Below are positions 14,948-22,541 of a DNA stretch of 23,211 bases, in pieces. Source of the stretch: an uncultured Bacilli bacterium (GTDB taxonomy: Bacteria > Bacillota_I > Bacilli_A > RF39 > UBA660); assembly GCA_934167825.1 (NCBI GenBank), contig CAKPLY010000007.1, positions 1 to 23,211 of the forward strand. Direction: 5' to 3'. The notes beneath the pieces were generated by a model. It made no database searches. It saw only the letters and a list, made by a program, of their open reading frames with translations, and was not told the origin of the DNA. Position 1 is the stretch's first letter. Each line of letters starts with the position of its first letter. A program made the translations under genes and the position numbers.

Positions 14948-15718
14948 TTACATTTTCTTACTACTTCTTGATATAGCGTTAGATACTGTCATTTGTTCTA
15001 ATGGTGCTAGTTCGTTTTTTAATATTTGTTTTTCTTCATTGCTAAAGGATAGTCCTACTTCAGTACAATATAAGTCTGCTATTAAATACATTGGATCTTT
15101 ATTTATTTCTAATAATTCTTCATCGTAGTCACCTTTAAATATTTCTGCAGAAATGGAGACTATATTTTCTATATCATATTTTTTTAGGGCACTATTTAAT
15201 GCTTTTAATGCTCTTTTTATAAATGGAGCAGGATACATTTTTTTTGCTTCTTCGCTAGTTCCAAAACTTAATGCTGCATAATACTCATATAACGTTTCAT
15301 CATAAATACCGTCTTTTTGTATTATATCTTTAAATACTGGACCACTTATATATTCTTTTGTTATTTTATTAACACTACTAGTTAGCAATTCTTTATCTTC
15401 GTCACTTGGTGTAAATCTATCTAAGGCATAATATAGCAACTTATTATCATCTTCTTTTTCATATAGGTGCAATAGTTTTAAATATATACCATTGTTTATA
15501 TCTAATAGAAAGTCTGGACATAGTTTACATAAATCTGCTATCATGTTTAGTTTTTCTTCCTGAGTTAGAATTTGTCTTATGTTATTTTCTTTTAAAGATT
15601 CATTTAAAGCCTTTATAATTTCTTTTCTTATCCAACACTCTACTGTATATGTATTAGCATTTTCTTTCACTATTTCATCAAATAGAAATTGTCCATCTAA
15701 ATAATTAATTTTTCTCAT
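14948..15718 (-). CDS. Unknown soluble helical protein
   Basis: 256 residues without signal peptide or membrane segment, predicted nearly all-helical (for example IRKEIIKALNESLKENN, EEKLNMIADLCKLCPDFLLDIN, FIKRALKALNSALKKYDIENIV). I recognise no family. The spacing of the helices could suit a helical-repeat scaffold, but this is inference. The ribosome site AGAGGATTT precedes the ATG. It starts 19 nt after the stop of the NagZ-like gene, so both share a transcript. Confidence 0.75.
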   Translation of the reverse strand: MRKINYLDGQFLFDEIVKENANTYTVECWIRKEIIKALNESLKENNIRQILTQEEKLNMIADLCKLCPDFLLDINNGIYLKLLHLYEKEDDNKLLYYALDRFTPSDEDKELLTSSVNKITKEYISGPVFKDIIQKDGIYDETLYEYYAALSFGTSEEAKKMYPAPFIKRALKALNSALKKYDIENIVSISAEIFKGDYDEELLEINKDPMYLIADLYCTEVGLSFSNEEKQILKNELAPLEQMTVSNAISRSSKKM

Positions 15719-15737
15719 ATTAAATCCTCTTTTCTTT

Positions 15738-16964
15738 TTACGATACTTTTTTTAATATATCATTGTATTCTTTTTTGTTTAAATAACTTTTATCTAAGTA
15801 GTTATCTGTTATGAATAATTCTTTATATAATAATATCTTTTTTACTGACTCATTTATTCTTTCTACTGGTATTTCTTTAGATATTACCTTTTCTTTTATG
15901 GACTCTATACACTTTTTAGGATTTGTTGGACTTAGTAATATATCTACTCCACTTGTAACTGCTAGAGCGCATATTTCTTCTTCGGTATAATTATTTGTTA
16001 TTCCTTTCATGTTTAGTGCATCTGTTATTATTATACCATTATAATTTAATTTTTCTTTTAAGATATCATTTATTACTACTCTTGATATTGATGCTGGTAT
16101 ATTACTATTAGTTATTTTAGGGAGTGCAATATGTCCTATCATTATCATTTTTACATTGTTTTCTATAGATGTAATAAATGGCATAAGTTCATTATTTAAT
16201 AGTTCATCGTATGTTTTATTTATTATTGGAGTATCATAATGTGAGTCTACTTCAGTGTCCCCATGTCCTGGAAAATGTTTTACTACTGGCATTACATAAT
16301 TTTCTTCCAAAGATTTTTGCATATTTAAAGACATTTTTGATACTATATTTGGATTACTACTAAATGACCTATCCCCTATTACTTTATTTTCTTTATTGTT
16401 ATAAACATCTAATACTGGTGCGAAATTTAAGTTTACTTCAAGAGTTCTTACTTGATATGCAAGTATTTTTCCAATTTGATAGGATAAATCAGCATCATTT
16501 GTTTTTCCTAAATCATACATGGAAGGGATGTCTGTTATTTTTATGTCTTTTAATTTTTTTAGTCTTTGTACTCTACCACCTTCTTCATCTATTGCGATGA
16601 ATGGCGATATTTTAGAATCTTTTTTTATATTTCTTACAAGTGATAAAGTGTTTTCGTATGTTGAAATGTTTTCCCCCATTAAGATAAATCCACCTGGTTG
16701 GTATTCTTTTATGAAATTTTTAAATTCTTCGTCATACTCTTTTTTATTGTTTGTTATAATTAGCATTTGAGCAATTTTTTCTTCTAGAGACATATTGTCT
16801 ATATTGTATTTTGTAGGTTTTTTAGTCCACCATGATGTTTCATCATAAGTGTTTGTTGTAATATTAGTATTATTTGTATCATCTTTAACTTTGTTGTTGG
16901 TTATAGAAATACAAAGAAATACTACTAAAAATATACTAAATAAATATAGAATTTTCTTTTTCAT
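15738..16964 (-). CDS. nagZ: Beta-N-acetylhexosaminidase, NagZ-like (GH3)
   Basis: 408 residues. The N-terminal hydrophobic segment (about 4-22) has no proper lipobox (LVVFLC), so the protein is exported and perhaps anchored. The GH3 TIM barrel shows EEKIAQMLII, FIAIDEEGGRVQRL, the NagZ signature VVKHFPGHGDTEVDSHYD carrying the catalytic Asp-x-His, and the nucleophile Asp in IIITDALNMKGI. NagZ enzymes remove GlcNAc from muropeptides during cell-wall recycling; an exported form, as in Bacillus NagZ/YbbD, is expected in Gram-positives. No C-terminal second domain is present. The ribosome site GGTGATG precedes the ATG. Confidence 0.92.
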   Translation of the reverse strand: MKKKILYLFSIFLVVFLCISITNNKVKDDTNNTNITTNTYDETSWWTKKPTKYNIDNMSLEEKIAQMLIITNNKKEYDEEFKNFIKEYQPGGFILMGENISTYENTLSLVRNIKKDSKISPFIAIDEEGGRVQRLKKLKDIKITDIPSMYDLGKTNDADLSYQIGKILAYQVRTLEVNLNFAPVLDVYNNKENKVIGDRSFSSNPNIVSKMSLNMQKSLEENYVMPVVKHFPGHGDTEVDSHYDTPIINKTYDELLNNELMPFITSIENNVKMIMIGHIALPKITNSNIPASISRVVINDILKEKLNYNGIIITDALNMKGITNNYTEEEICALAVTSGVDILLSPTNPKKCIESIKEKVISKEIPVERINESVKKILLYKELFITDNYLDKSYLNKKEYNDILKKVS

Positions 16965-17208
16965 AGCATCACCATATAATTATATTTTATCACTAAATAT
17001 TATTTTTTTATCATTATTTTTTGAAGTTTACAATTTTCTATCTTTTTTGACATTATTTTACATTTTTTTACACTATATCATATGTGTTTTTTTTGTGTTT
17101 AACATTGAGTTTATAAAGTTATTCTTATTATTTTTAATAAGTGTAAACTGTTTTTACAATATATTTTTATATTTTGTAATGATATATTGATATACATTTA
17201 TGTATTAT
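16965..17208. other. Intergenic region between nagZ and the murE terminator
   Basis: AT-rich. A TATAAT on the minus strand just upstream of the NagZ-like gene may be its -10 box, without a clear -35. Several TGTAAA/TTTACA hexamers occur (around 17025-17165), some in inverted pairs, which could be a regulator site or chance in such AT-rich sequence. No gene is seen. Confidence 0.45.
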
Positions 17209-17241
17209 AAAAAGAGTTCTTTACTTTTGTAAACTCTTTTT
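17209..17241 (-). terminator. Terminator of murE (stem works in both directions)
   Basis: Perfect 10-bp stem AAAAAGAGTT (17209-17218) with AACTCTTTTT (17232-17241). On the minus strand the second arm ends in five T. It lies about 75 nt behind the murE stop. Confidence 0.75.
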
Positions 17242-17313
17242 AACTTGTACGTGTTAGAACTTTTGTTATTTGTTTGTACTAATTTATAGCATTAGTAAAC
17301 TTATTTAATGGTA

Positions 17314-18690
17314 TTATACTTTTTGCTTTTCTAAATTTATGTAGTCTAAAACTTCTTTTTTGTCATTGAAAGGAATTTTTTTATCTTTATAGATTATGTA
17401 GTCTTCGTGACCTTTCCCTAATATCAAAAGTATGTCGTTGTTTTCAAGAAGTGATATTCCGTCATCAATCGCTTTTTTTCTGTCAAGGCAGATTGTATAA
17501 TTAGTTAGCGTGTTTCCTTTTAGCATGTCTTCAACGATGTCACTTGGTTTTTCGTCGTGGGGGTCATCTACTGTTATTATTGCTTTTGTTACGTTATTTA
17601 GGACAAGTGAGGTCATTATTGGGCGCTTTGTTTTGTCTCTATTTCCTGTGCAACCGAACACTACGTATAGATTGTTTTGGCATATTGGCTTTACTGTGTT
17701 TATAATGTTTTCTATAGCATCTGGAGTGTGGGCGTAGTCTACTATTATCAGGTTGCTGTTATATTCTATTTTCTCCATTCTTCCACTTGGCATTGAAAGG
17801 TTATCCACTACTTTGTTTATATCGTTTAAATTTATACCTAGTTCATGGACTGACGCTATCGAGCATAAAAGATTATATAGATTGTACTTGCCTAGTAGGT
17901 TTGTTTCTAGGGTGTACTCTTCATTTTGGTAGGAATAAGTAAATTTTAGTCCCTTGTTATTTATTGTTGCAGAAATTATTTTGTAATCATTAGAGTTTAA
18001 GCCATAAGTGATATTCTCGTTTTCTTTTAGCATGAATGTGTCTTTATATGAATCGTCCGCGTTTATTATTGCTTTGCCTGTTTTCTTTAGTTTTCTAAAT
18101 AGTTCTTGTTTTGCAAGTGCATATGACTCCATTGTCTTGTGATAGTCTAGGTGATCTTGGGTAAGATTTGTGAATACTGCAATATCAAAATTAATTGTCT
18201 CGAATCTACCCATTGCTAGACCTTGACTGCTTACTTCAAGTGCAACATATTTGTAACCATTTTGGTATGCTTCGTCAAGTAGTGCATATAGTTCTGCAAT
18301 GTCTACTGAGGTGTTTGGAAGACTTCTTACTTTTTCTTTTAGATAGAAACCTATTGTCCCAATGTATGCGCATTTTATATTTAGTTTATTTAGTATTTGA
18401 TATGTTAGGTAGCAACTGGTTGTTTTTCCGTTTGTGCCTGTTATTCCTATTAGTTTCATTTCTTCGATTAGGTAGTTATACTCTTTTTGTAATAGTTCAT
18501 CAAGATATTTTCTTGTGTCTTTTACTATTATTGTTTTAACACTGTATGAACCTTTTTCTGCGATTATTGTTGTAGCGCCGTTTTGAATTGCATTTTCTAT
18601 GTAGTCGTGGCCATCACTTTTTATGCCTTTTAATGCTACAAAGGTGTCTCCTGGTAAAATTTTTTTTGAGTCTGTTTTAATTTTTATCAT
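17314..18690 (-). CDS. murE: UDP-MurNAc-tripeptide synthetase MurE
   Basis: 458 residues, the complete Mur ligase. The N-terminal domain has DSKKILPGDTFVALKG and SDGHDYI. The central ATPase domain has the P-loop GITGTNGKTT, NTSVDIAELY, and FTNLTQDHLDYH with the conserved QDHLD. The C-terminal domain has VDYAHTPDAIENII, FGCTGNRDKTKRP and LGKGHEDY. It adds the third amino acid to the peptidoglycan stem. The residue-selecting motif reads DDPHDEKP (H378), not the DNPR typical of diaminopimelate enzymes, so the added residue cannot be assigned and Lys or another diamine is possible. The ribosome site GGAGG lies 10 nt before the ATG. It is monocistronic here, bordering the right-hand mobile element. 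Confidence 0.95.
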   Translation of the reverse strand: MIKIKTDSKKILPGDTFVALKGIKSDGHDYIENAIQNGATTIIAEKGSYSVKTIIVKDTRKYLDELLQKEYNYLIEEMKLIGITGTNGKTTSCYLTYQILNKLNIKCAYIGTIGFYLKEKVRSLPNTSVDIAELYALLDEAYQNGYKYVALEVSSQGLAMGRFETINFDIAVFTNLTQDHLDYHKTMESYALAKQELFRKLKKTGKAIINADDSYKDTFMLKENENITYGLNSNDYKIISATINNKGLKFTYSYQNEEYTLETNLLGKYNLYNLLCSIASVHELGINLNDINKVVDNLSMPSGRMEKIEYNSNLIIVDYAHTPDAIENIINTVKPICQNNLYVVFGCTGNRDKTKRPIMTSLVLNNVTKAIITVDDPHDEKPSDIVEDMLKGNTLTNYTICLDRKKAIDDGISLLENNDILLILGKGHEDYIIYKDKKIPFNDKKEVLDYINLEKQKV

Positions 18691-18959
18691 ATTTACTTTT
18701 CCTCCATTTTTGTAATTACTAATAATATTAATGTTTTTTGTTAGTGTTTTATTACTTTTTGTTTGATATTTGTTGTTTTTATTGATAGGAATGATTTTTT
18801 ATACTTAGATACTTAAAGCGTTGAATTTAATGCCTTATTAATGTTAAGTTCAATGTTTTGAAGGTAAGATATATGCTAATTAGTGCTTTAATGGTACTTG
18901 AATGGTATTTAATTGGTATTGGTTTATTTTTTTGTATGAGTTTATTTTGGTTTGTATTA
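18691..18959. other. Intergenic region upstream of murE
   Basis: T/G-rich on the plus strand and without an open gene. It must contain the murE promoter on the minus strand, but only a TATTAT-like -10 is visible. An inverted repeat TTGAATTTAA/TTAAGTTCAA (18821-18853) and three tandem 11-nt units lie here. The left boundary of the right-hand element is probably within or just after this stretch. Confidence 0.45.
18887..18919. repeat. Three tandem 11-bp degenerate repeats
   Basis: TTTAATGGTAC, TTGAATGGTAT and TTAATTGGTAT, directly adjacent. The 11-bp period is close to one helix turn, as in binding sites for a protein on one DNA face. Confidence 0.45.
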
Positions 18960-18999
18960 AAAATAAAAACATGATAACCTTTTTTCGAGATTACCATGT
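18960..18999 (-). terminator. Terminator of the large serine recombinase operon
   Basis: On the minus strand ACATGGTAATC pairs with GGTTATCATGT (11 bp including two G-T pairs) and is followed by a T-rich tail. It lies about 110 nt behind the recombinase stop. Confidence 0.7.
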
Positions 19000-19023
19000 G
19001 GATATACTAATGGCACGGTAATC
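18989..19023. repeat. Inverted repeat near the recombinase, candidate attachment site
   Basis: GATTACC (18989-18995) and GGTAATC (19017-19023) around 21 nt. Serine-integrase attachment sites are imperfect inverted repeats of 40-50 bp next to the recombinase gene, and this is the only such candidate near its 3' end. The left arm is shared with the terminator, so it may be no more than that. Confidence 0.3.
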
Positions 19024-19107
19024 GAACGAGTTTCCAAATTATAATTTACCACTTATTCAATTTCTTTTGCTGTTTAAATTATACTATATATTTATAATTT
19101 TAACAAC

Positions 19108-20805
19108 CTAGTTAGCAAAACTTTCACTAACTTTTTTTAATAAATTAGTTGGCTCTGTTAAGTATAAATATATAGTCTTTTCTTTTTCAATAACACTTTT
19201 TGGTTTTACTTTGATTATCTTAAATAATAATACATCTAAATAATAATCATAATCTTCTGATAATGTATATGCCATTACCTTATGCTTTTTCTTTAATAAT
19301 TCTATATATTCCAATGCATCTTTTTCATGCTTCATTGTTGATATTGAAGCCTTATATACACCAGTACCAATTATTTTATCAACCATATTTTTATTAGTAT
19401 AATCTAATAATTCATTAACTTTATTTGGTTTTAATTTTAAATCTGTTATCTCAACCGATGTTATTTTATTTCTTGATGTCTTATATTCTTTAATTGTTAT
19501 CTTATCAATATACTTTCCTATAAACTCACATTTTGTTTCATAAGATGTCATATTCCATAACTCATTTAAATCATTTTTAGTTAATGCCTTTCTTTTTTCT
19601 TCAATGATACTTTCATCTATTGCAAATCTTAATCTATGGTCTAATCTACAATTATTAAAATCATTTGCTGCCTTTTTATCAGTTATATAATAGTTCTCAC
19701 TAATTAAATTAGATAATTCAAATAGGTTATTTAACTCACTCATAAGAGCCTTTTCTATAAGTTCTTCTCTAATATATGTTCCACAGTCTTTGCACTTATA
19801 ATAAAGGTAATCTTTCTTCATTTTATTTTTGCAACCATTACAAGCCATTATTCTTCCACATTTAGGACATACTAATCTTTGTATAAATAAATATCTTTTC
19901 GACCTATAATAATTTCTACCATTTCTAAATATCATATCTTGGCAATCATTAAATAAATCTTCTGATACTATTTTAGGAACAATATCTATTATTTCTATTG
20001 TTTCTTTATTATCTATACTTTTTCTATATTCATAAGTACCCATATAACATTTATTATTCAATATGCAAGAGATAGAACTATCAGTCCAACTCCTATATGT
20101 TATTTTATCTTCATTTGTCTTTTTATCTTTTCTAATAGATGATATTACTTTAGGATACTTTTCTTTTAATATATTAGATATTTGAAAATATGTTTTTCCA
20201 CTTGCACATAGTTCAAATATTTCTCTTACTATCTTTGCTTCATCTTCATTGATAATCCATTCTTTTAGTTTCTTTCCATCATCATCTAATTTAGTTTTAT
20301 AACCAAGAGGGGGTTTACCACCAAAATGACCTTTATTAACAGCACTTTCAACTCCGACTAATGTTCTTTCTTTTATTAGTTCTCTTTCAAATTGTGCAAA
20401 TACTTCTAATATACGAGCAAACAACATACCAGCAGCACCAGTTGTATCTATATTTCCCTCAATAAACTGAACTTCGCAATTATATTTTTTTATGTCATTA
20501 AAGAAATATTCAAAATCAATAACACTACGGCTTAATCTATCCATTTTAAAAGCCATTATTAAATTAAACTTTCCTTTTTTCATATCTTTCATCATTTGTT
20601 GATATGCTGGTCTATTGTCAGCATTTTTTCCACTAATACCAGCATCAGTATAAACTTTGTATACAATGTTGTTATCAGACAAACATCTTGCTCTTATTCT
20701 CTTTTCTTGTTCTTCTAATGAATGTCCTTCTCGAGCTTGATTTGTTGTACTAACTCTTGTATATATAGCAACTAATTTCTGCTCTTGTTCTTCATTATTC
20801 ATCAT
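19108..20805 (-). CDS. Large serine recombinase (site-specific integrase)
   Basis: 565 residues from ATG 20805. The N-terminal resolvase domain has catalytic Ser19 in IYTRVSTTNQ, the AFKMDRLSRS motif, and FAQFERELIKERT at its end helix. The recombinase domain follows (GKPPLGYKTK, KIVREIFELCASGKTYFQISNIL, ITYRSWTDSSISCILNNKCYMG). A zinc ribbon comes next (CPKCGRIMAC...CKDCG), then a long C-terminal helical region. Proteins of this build integrate and excise elements at att sites with a 2-bp core. AGGTGG lies 5 nt before ATG 20805 and 8 nt before the next ATG (20802); an in-frame GTG at 20814 is less likely. It overlaps the preceding gene's end. Confidence 0.95.
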   Translation of the reverse strand: MMNNEEQEQKLVAIYTRVSTTNQAREGHSLEEQEKRIRARCLSDNNIVYKVYTDAGISGKNADNRPAYQQMMKDMKKGKFNLIMAFKMDRLSRSVIDFEYFFNDIKKYNCEVQFIEGNIDTTGAAGMLFARILEVFAQFERELIKERTLVGVESAVNKGHFGGKPPLGYKTKLDDDGKKLKEWIINEDEAKIVREIFELCASGKTYFQISNILKEKYPKVISSIRKDKKTNEDKITYRSWTDSSISCILNNKCYMGTYEYRKSIDNKETIEIIDIVPKIVSEDLFNDCQDMIFRNGRNYYRSKRYLFIQRLVCPKCGRIMACNGCKNKMKKDYLYYKCKDCGTYIREELIEKALMSELNNLFELSNLISENYYITDKKAANDFNNCRLDHRLRFAIDESIIEEKRKALTKNDLNELWNMTSYETKCEFIGKYIDKITIKEYKTSRNKITSVEITDLKLKPNKVNELLDYTNKNMVDKIIGTGVYKASISTMKHEKDALEYIELLKKKHKVMAYTLSEDYDYYLDVLLFKIIKVKPKSVIEKEKTIYLYLTEPTNLLKKVSESFAN

Positions 20806-21202
20806 TTTCACCACCTATCATATTAGGCAATAATGAAACACATTTTAAAAATAATTTTCCTACAGCTTTTTTTGAGTTGATATCTTCATTTAAACATATC
20901 AAATTACAATTATTATTTTCTAATAATTTAATAACCTTTTCAAGTTTAATAATTGATCTTCCTAATCTACTCATATCTCGTACTATTATAGTATCAAATA
21001 TATTTTTCTTTAGGTCATTTAATAATTTATTATAATTTGGTCTATTATCATCTATACCGCTATAACCATTATCTATATATATTTTGTGTATTTCATAATT
21101 GTTTTCATTACAGTAATTTTTTAATATTTCTTTTTGCTTTTTTATTTCAACTCGATTTTTACTTGCAACTCTACAATAAATCGCTACTTTTTTATTTTCC
21201 AT
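20795..21202 (-). CDS. Stand-alone serine-recombinase catalytic-domain homologue, probably inactive
   Basis: 135 residues covering only the resolvase fold, with no recombinase, zinc or HTH domain. The fold is clear: VAIYCRV, the helix with KKQKEILKNYC, IYIDNGYSGIDDNRPNYNKLL, and IIVRDMSRLGRSIIKLEKVI. The catalytic Ser of the usual RVS is Ala13 (RVAS, a Ser follows at 14), and the Asp of DRLGR is Ser while both Arg remain, so strand cleavage is unlikely. The start overlaps the previous gene's stop (TAATG) and its end overlaps the large recombinase start, so the three are translated together. It may be a partner or regulator of the recombinase; this is inference. Confidence 0.82.
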   Translation of the reverse strand: MENKKVAIYCRVASKNRVEIKKQKEILKNYCNENNYEIHKIYIDNGYSGIDDNRPNYNKLLNDLKKNIFDTIIVRDMSRLGRSIIKLEKVIKLLENNNCNLICLNEDINSKKAVGKLFLKCVSLLPNMIGGENDE

Positions 21203-21540
21203 TATTTCAATTCTCCTTTCAAATTTTCTTCTTCATCATCTTTTTTATCTGCTGATGTTTCAAATAGTTTTCTTCGTTTTGGCATTTTAACCTTTATATC
21301 TTTTACTTTTGTTTGTCTTTTAAATATGCGAAAGCCCATTAGTTTTTCCATTGTCACATAGACTTCTTCTTTTGTTTCAACATAATTGCCATCTTCATCA
21401 TAAATTGGAACATAATCATACCTAACATTACTTGCACCATATCTTTTTCCCCAGTCAATAGGAATTAAAGGTTTTGGCATTTTAACCTCAACCTCTTGCA
21501 ATTGTGGGACAAATGATAAAGTTGGATGTTTTCCTCTCAT
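21202..21540 (-). CDS. Unknown small protein, first gene of the recombinase operon
   Basis: 112 residues from ATG 21540; the longer form from 21567 is rejected because AAAGGAG lies 9 nt before ATG 21540. It is basic at the N-terminus and has a near-repeat (VEVKMPKPL early, IKVKMPKRRKL late). A middle block reads IDWGKRYGASNVRYDYVPIYDEDGNYVETKEEVYVTMEKL, possibly a small beta domain, and the tail is charged and acidic. I recognise no family. Its stop overlaps the next start by one base. As a small protein encoded just ahead of a large serine recombinase, it could be a directionality factor or DNA-binding partner, but nothing in the sequence proves it. Confidence 0.72.
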   Translation of the reverse strand: MRGKHPTLSFVPQLQEVEVKMPKPLIPIDWGKRYGASNVRYDYVPIYDEDGNYVETKEEVYVTMEKLMGFRIFKRQTKVKDIKVKMPKRRKLFETSADKKDDEEENLKGELK

Positions 21541-21590
21541 ATTATTTATCTCCTTTCCTTTTAGCAAAAGTTAAATCTTTCACTTACGCA

Positions 21591-21619
21591 TTGATTTTAT
21601 AAAATATTTATGATATTGT
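21591..21619 (+). promoter_or_regulatory. Possible promoter of the Cys-cluster protein gene
   Basis: TTGATT (21591-21596), a 17-nt spacer ending TGA, then TATTGT (21614-21619). The palindrome ATTGTA-GA-TACAAT (21615-21628) overlaps the -10. Confidence 0.4.
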
Positions 21620-21658
21620 AGATACAATTATTGAAAATGTTTTTGCATTTACATTTTC
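21615..21658. promoter_or_regulatory. Two adjacent palindromes in the divergent promoter region
   Basis: ATTGTA-GA-TACAAT (21615-21628) and GAAAATGT/ACATTTTC with a 10-nt spacer (21633-21658), lying between divergent genes. They may be operators of a regulator, perhaps one encoded next to them; the second could also form an mRNA hairpin upstream of the GGAGG site. Confidence 0.45.
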
Positions 21659-21683
21659 GTACAACAAAAGGAGGCAATATTTA

Positions 21684-22541
21684 ATGAATTACGATAAAAA
21701 GTTTATATTGTATGAAAACTTACATACCAAAGTTATAAATATCGAAAGCAATAATAATTATTATAAATTAGGTTTTGAAACTGCCTTTGATGTTCTAACC
21801 AAAGAACAACAATTATTATTAAATAGATTGTTTAATTATGCTGATAATTTTAATTCGGGTTATGTTGATAGCATTGTTTGGTATTCTTTTCTAGCGACAT
21901 CAAATATAGAATTGCCACTTATTAAAGAACAATATAAATACAATAACTTTGATAATATAAAAGATATAGATATATCAGTACAAAGAAGTGGAAGAAATAT
22001 AAATAGCCATTTAAGTAAAAATGATTTTACTGATAATAATTTATATCAAATGAAAAATACACCATTATTTCAAATTTCTAATAATGAAAATATGAATAAT
22101 GATGATTTCTGTATGATATTACAAAAGACTATTTACTATAAAACTGATACTGAATTTTTATTAGGTTTATTACATTCTATTTTTTCCACAGCAAAGCGAT
22201 ATTATTTAAAGAAATGTAATAGATGTGAAAAATACTATATAACTAATAAAACTGATAATTGTTATTGTAATAGGAAATATGAGTATAATAATAAATCTAT
22301 ATCTTGCAGTCAAATTTCTACAATCCTTAAAAAAAAGAATGATTACCTTGATTTGAATAAAAAACATCAATCCTTTTTACGAAATTTAAGAAAATGTAAG
22401 AATATCAATATAACTGATAATTACATTAAAGAATACAAAGATACACATAAAGAAAAAGTAAAAGAATATGTAAGAACTGGCAATATTGTACCTTTAAAGG
22501 ATTTTATAAATAACTATAAAGAATTACACCCATATAACTAA
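21684..22541 (+). CDS. Unknown protein with C-terminal Cys cluster (DUF6076-like)
   Basis: 285 residues. The N-terminal 165 or so show no recognised fold. Then comes a helix (LLGLLHSIFSTAKRYYLKKC) and a zinc-finger-like cluster: CNRCEKYYITNKTDNCYCNRKYE, with a further Cys (SISCSQ) 12 residues later, and a basic helical tail. The pattern 'helix, CxxCxxYF, about 8 residues, CxC' is typical of DUF6076-like proteins common on Firmicute mobile elements, of unknown role; the family name is from memory. The start is set by GGAGG 9-10 nt upstream. It is divergent from the recombinase operon, and its stop overlaps the resolvase stop by 4 nt. Confidence 0.75.
   Translation: MNYDKKFILYENLHTKVINIESNNNYYKLGFETAFDVLTKEQQLLLNRLFNYADNFNSGYVDSIVWYSFLATSNIELPLIKEQYKYNNFDNIKDIDISVQRSGRNINSHLSKNDFTDNNLYQMKNTPLFQISNNENMNNDDFCMILQKTIYYKTDTEFLLGLLHSIFSTAKRYYLKKCNRCEKYYITNKTDNCYCNRKYEYNNKSISCSQISTILKKKNDYLDLNKKHQSFLRNLRKCKNINITDNYIKEYKDTHKEKVKEYVRTGNIVPLKDFINNYKELHPYN

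Noticed and set aside
17013..17165. Repeated TTTACA/TGTAAA hexamers as a regulator array
   Set aside because: Irregular spacing and very AT-rich context make chance occurrence likely; kept only as a remark.
16849..17190. Plus-strand frame of 113 codons, hydrophobic
   Set aside because: It lies antisense to the NagZ start and in T-rich intergenic sequence; the Phe/Leu/Ile-rich product is what random T-rich DNA gives.
19005..19035. Sequence resembling the 3' end of a tRNA (TTCGATTACCG...CCA on the minus strand)
   Set aside because: The flanking bases do not form a T-stem and no anticodon or acceptor arm can be built, so it is not a tRNA or a clear fragment of one.
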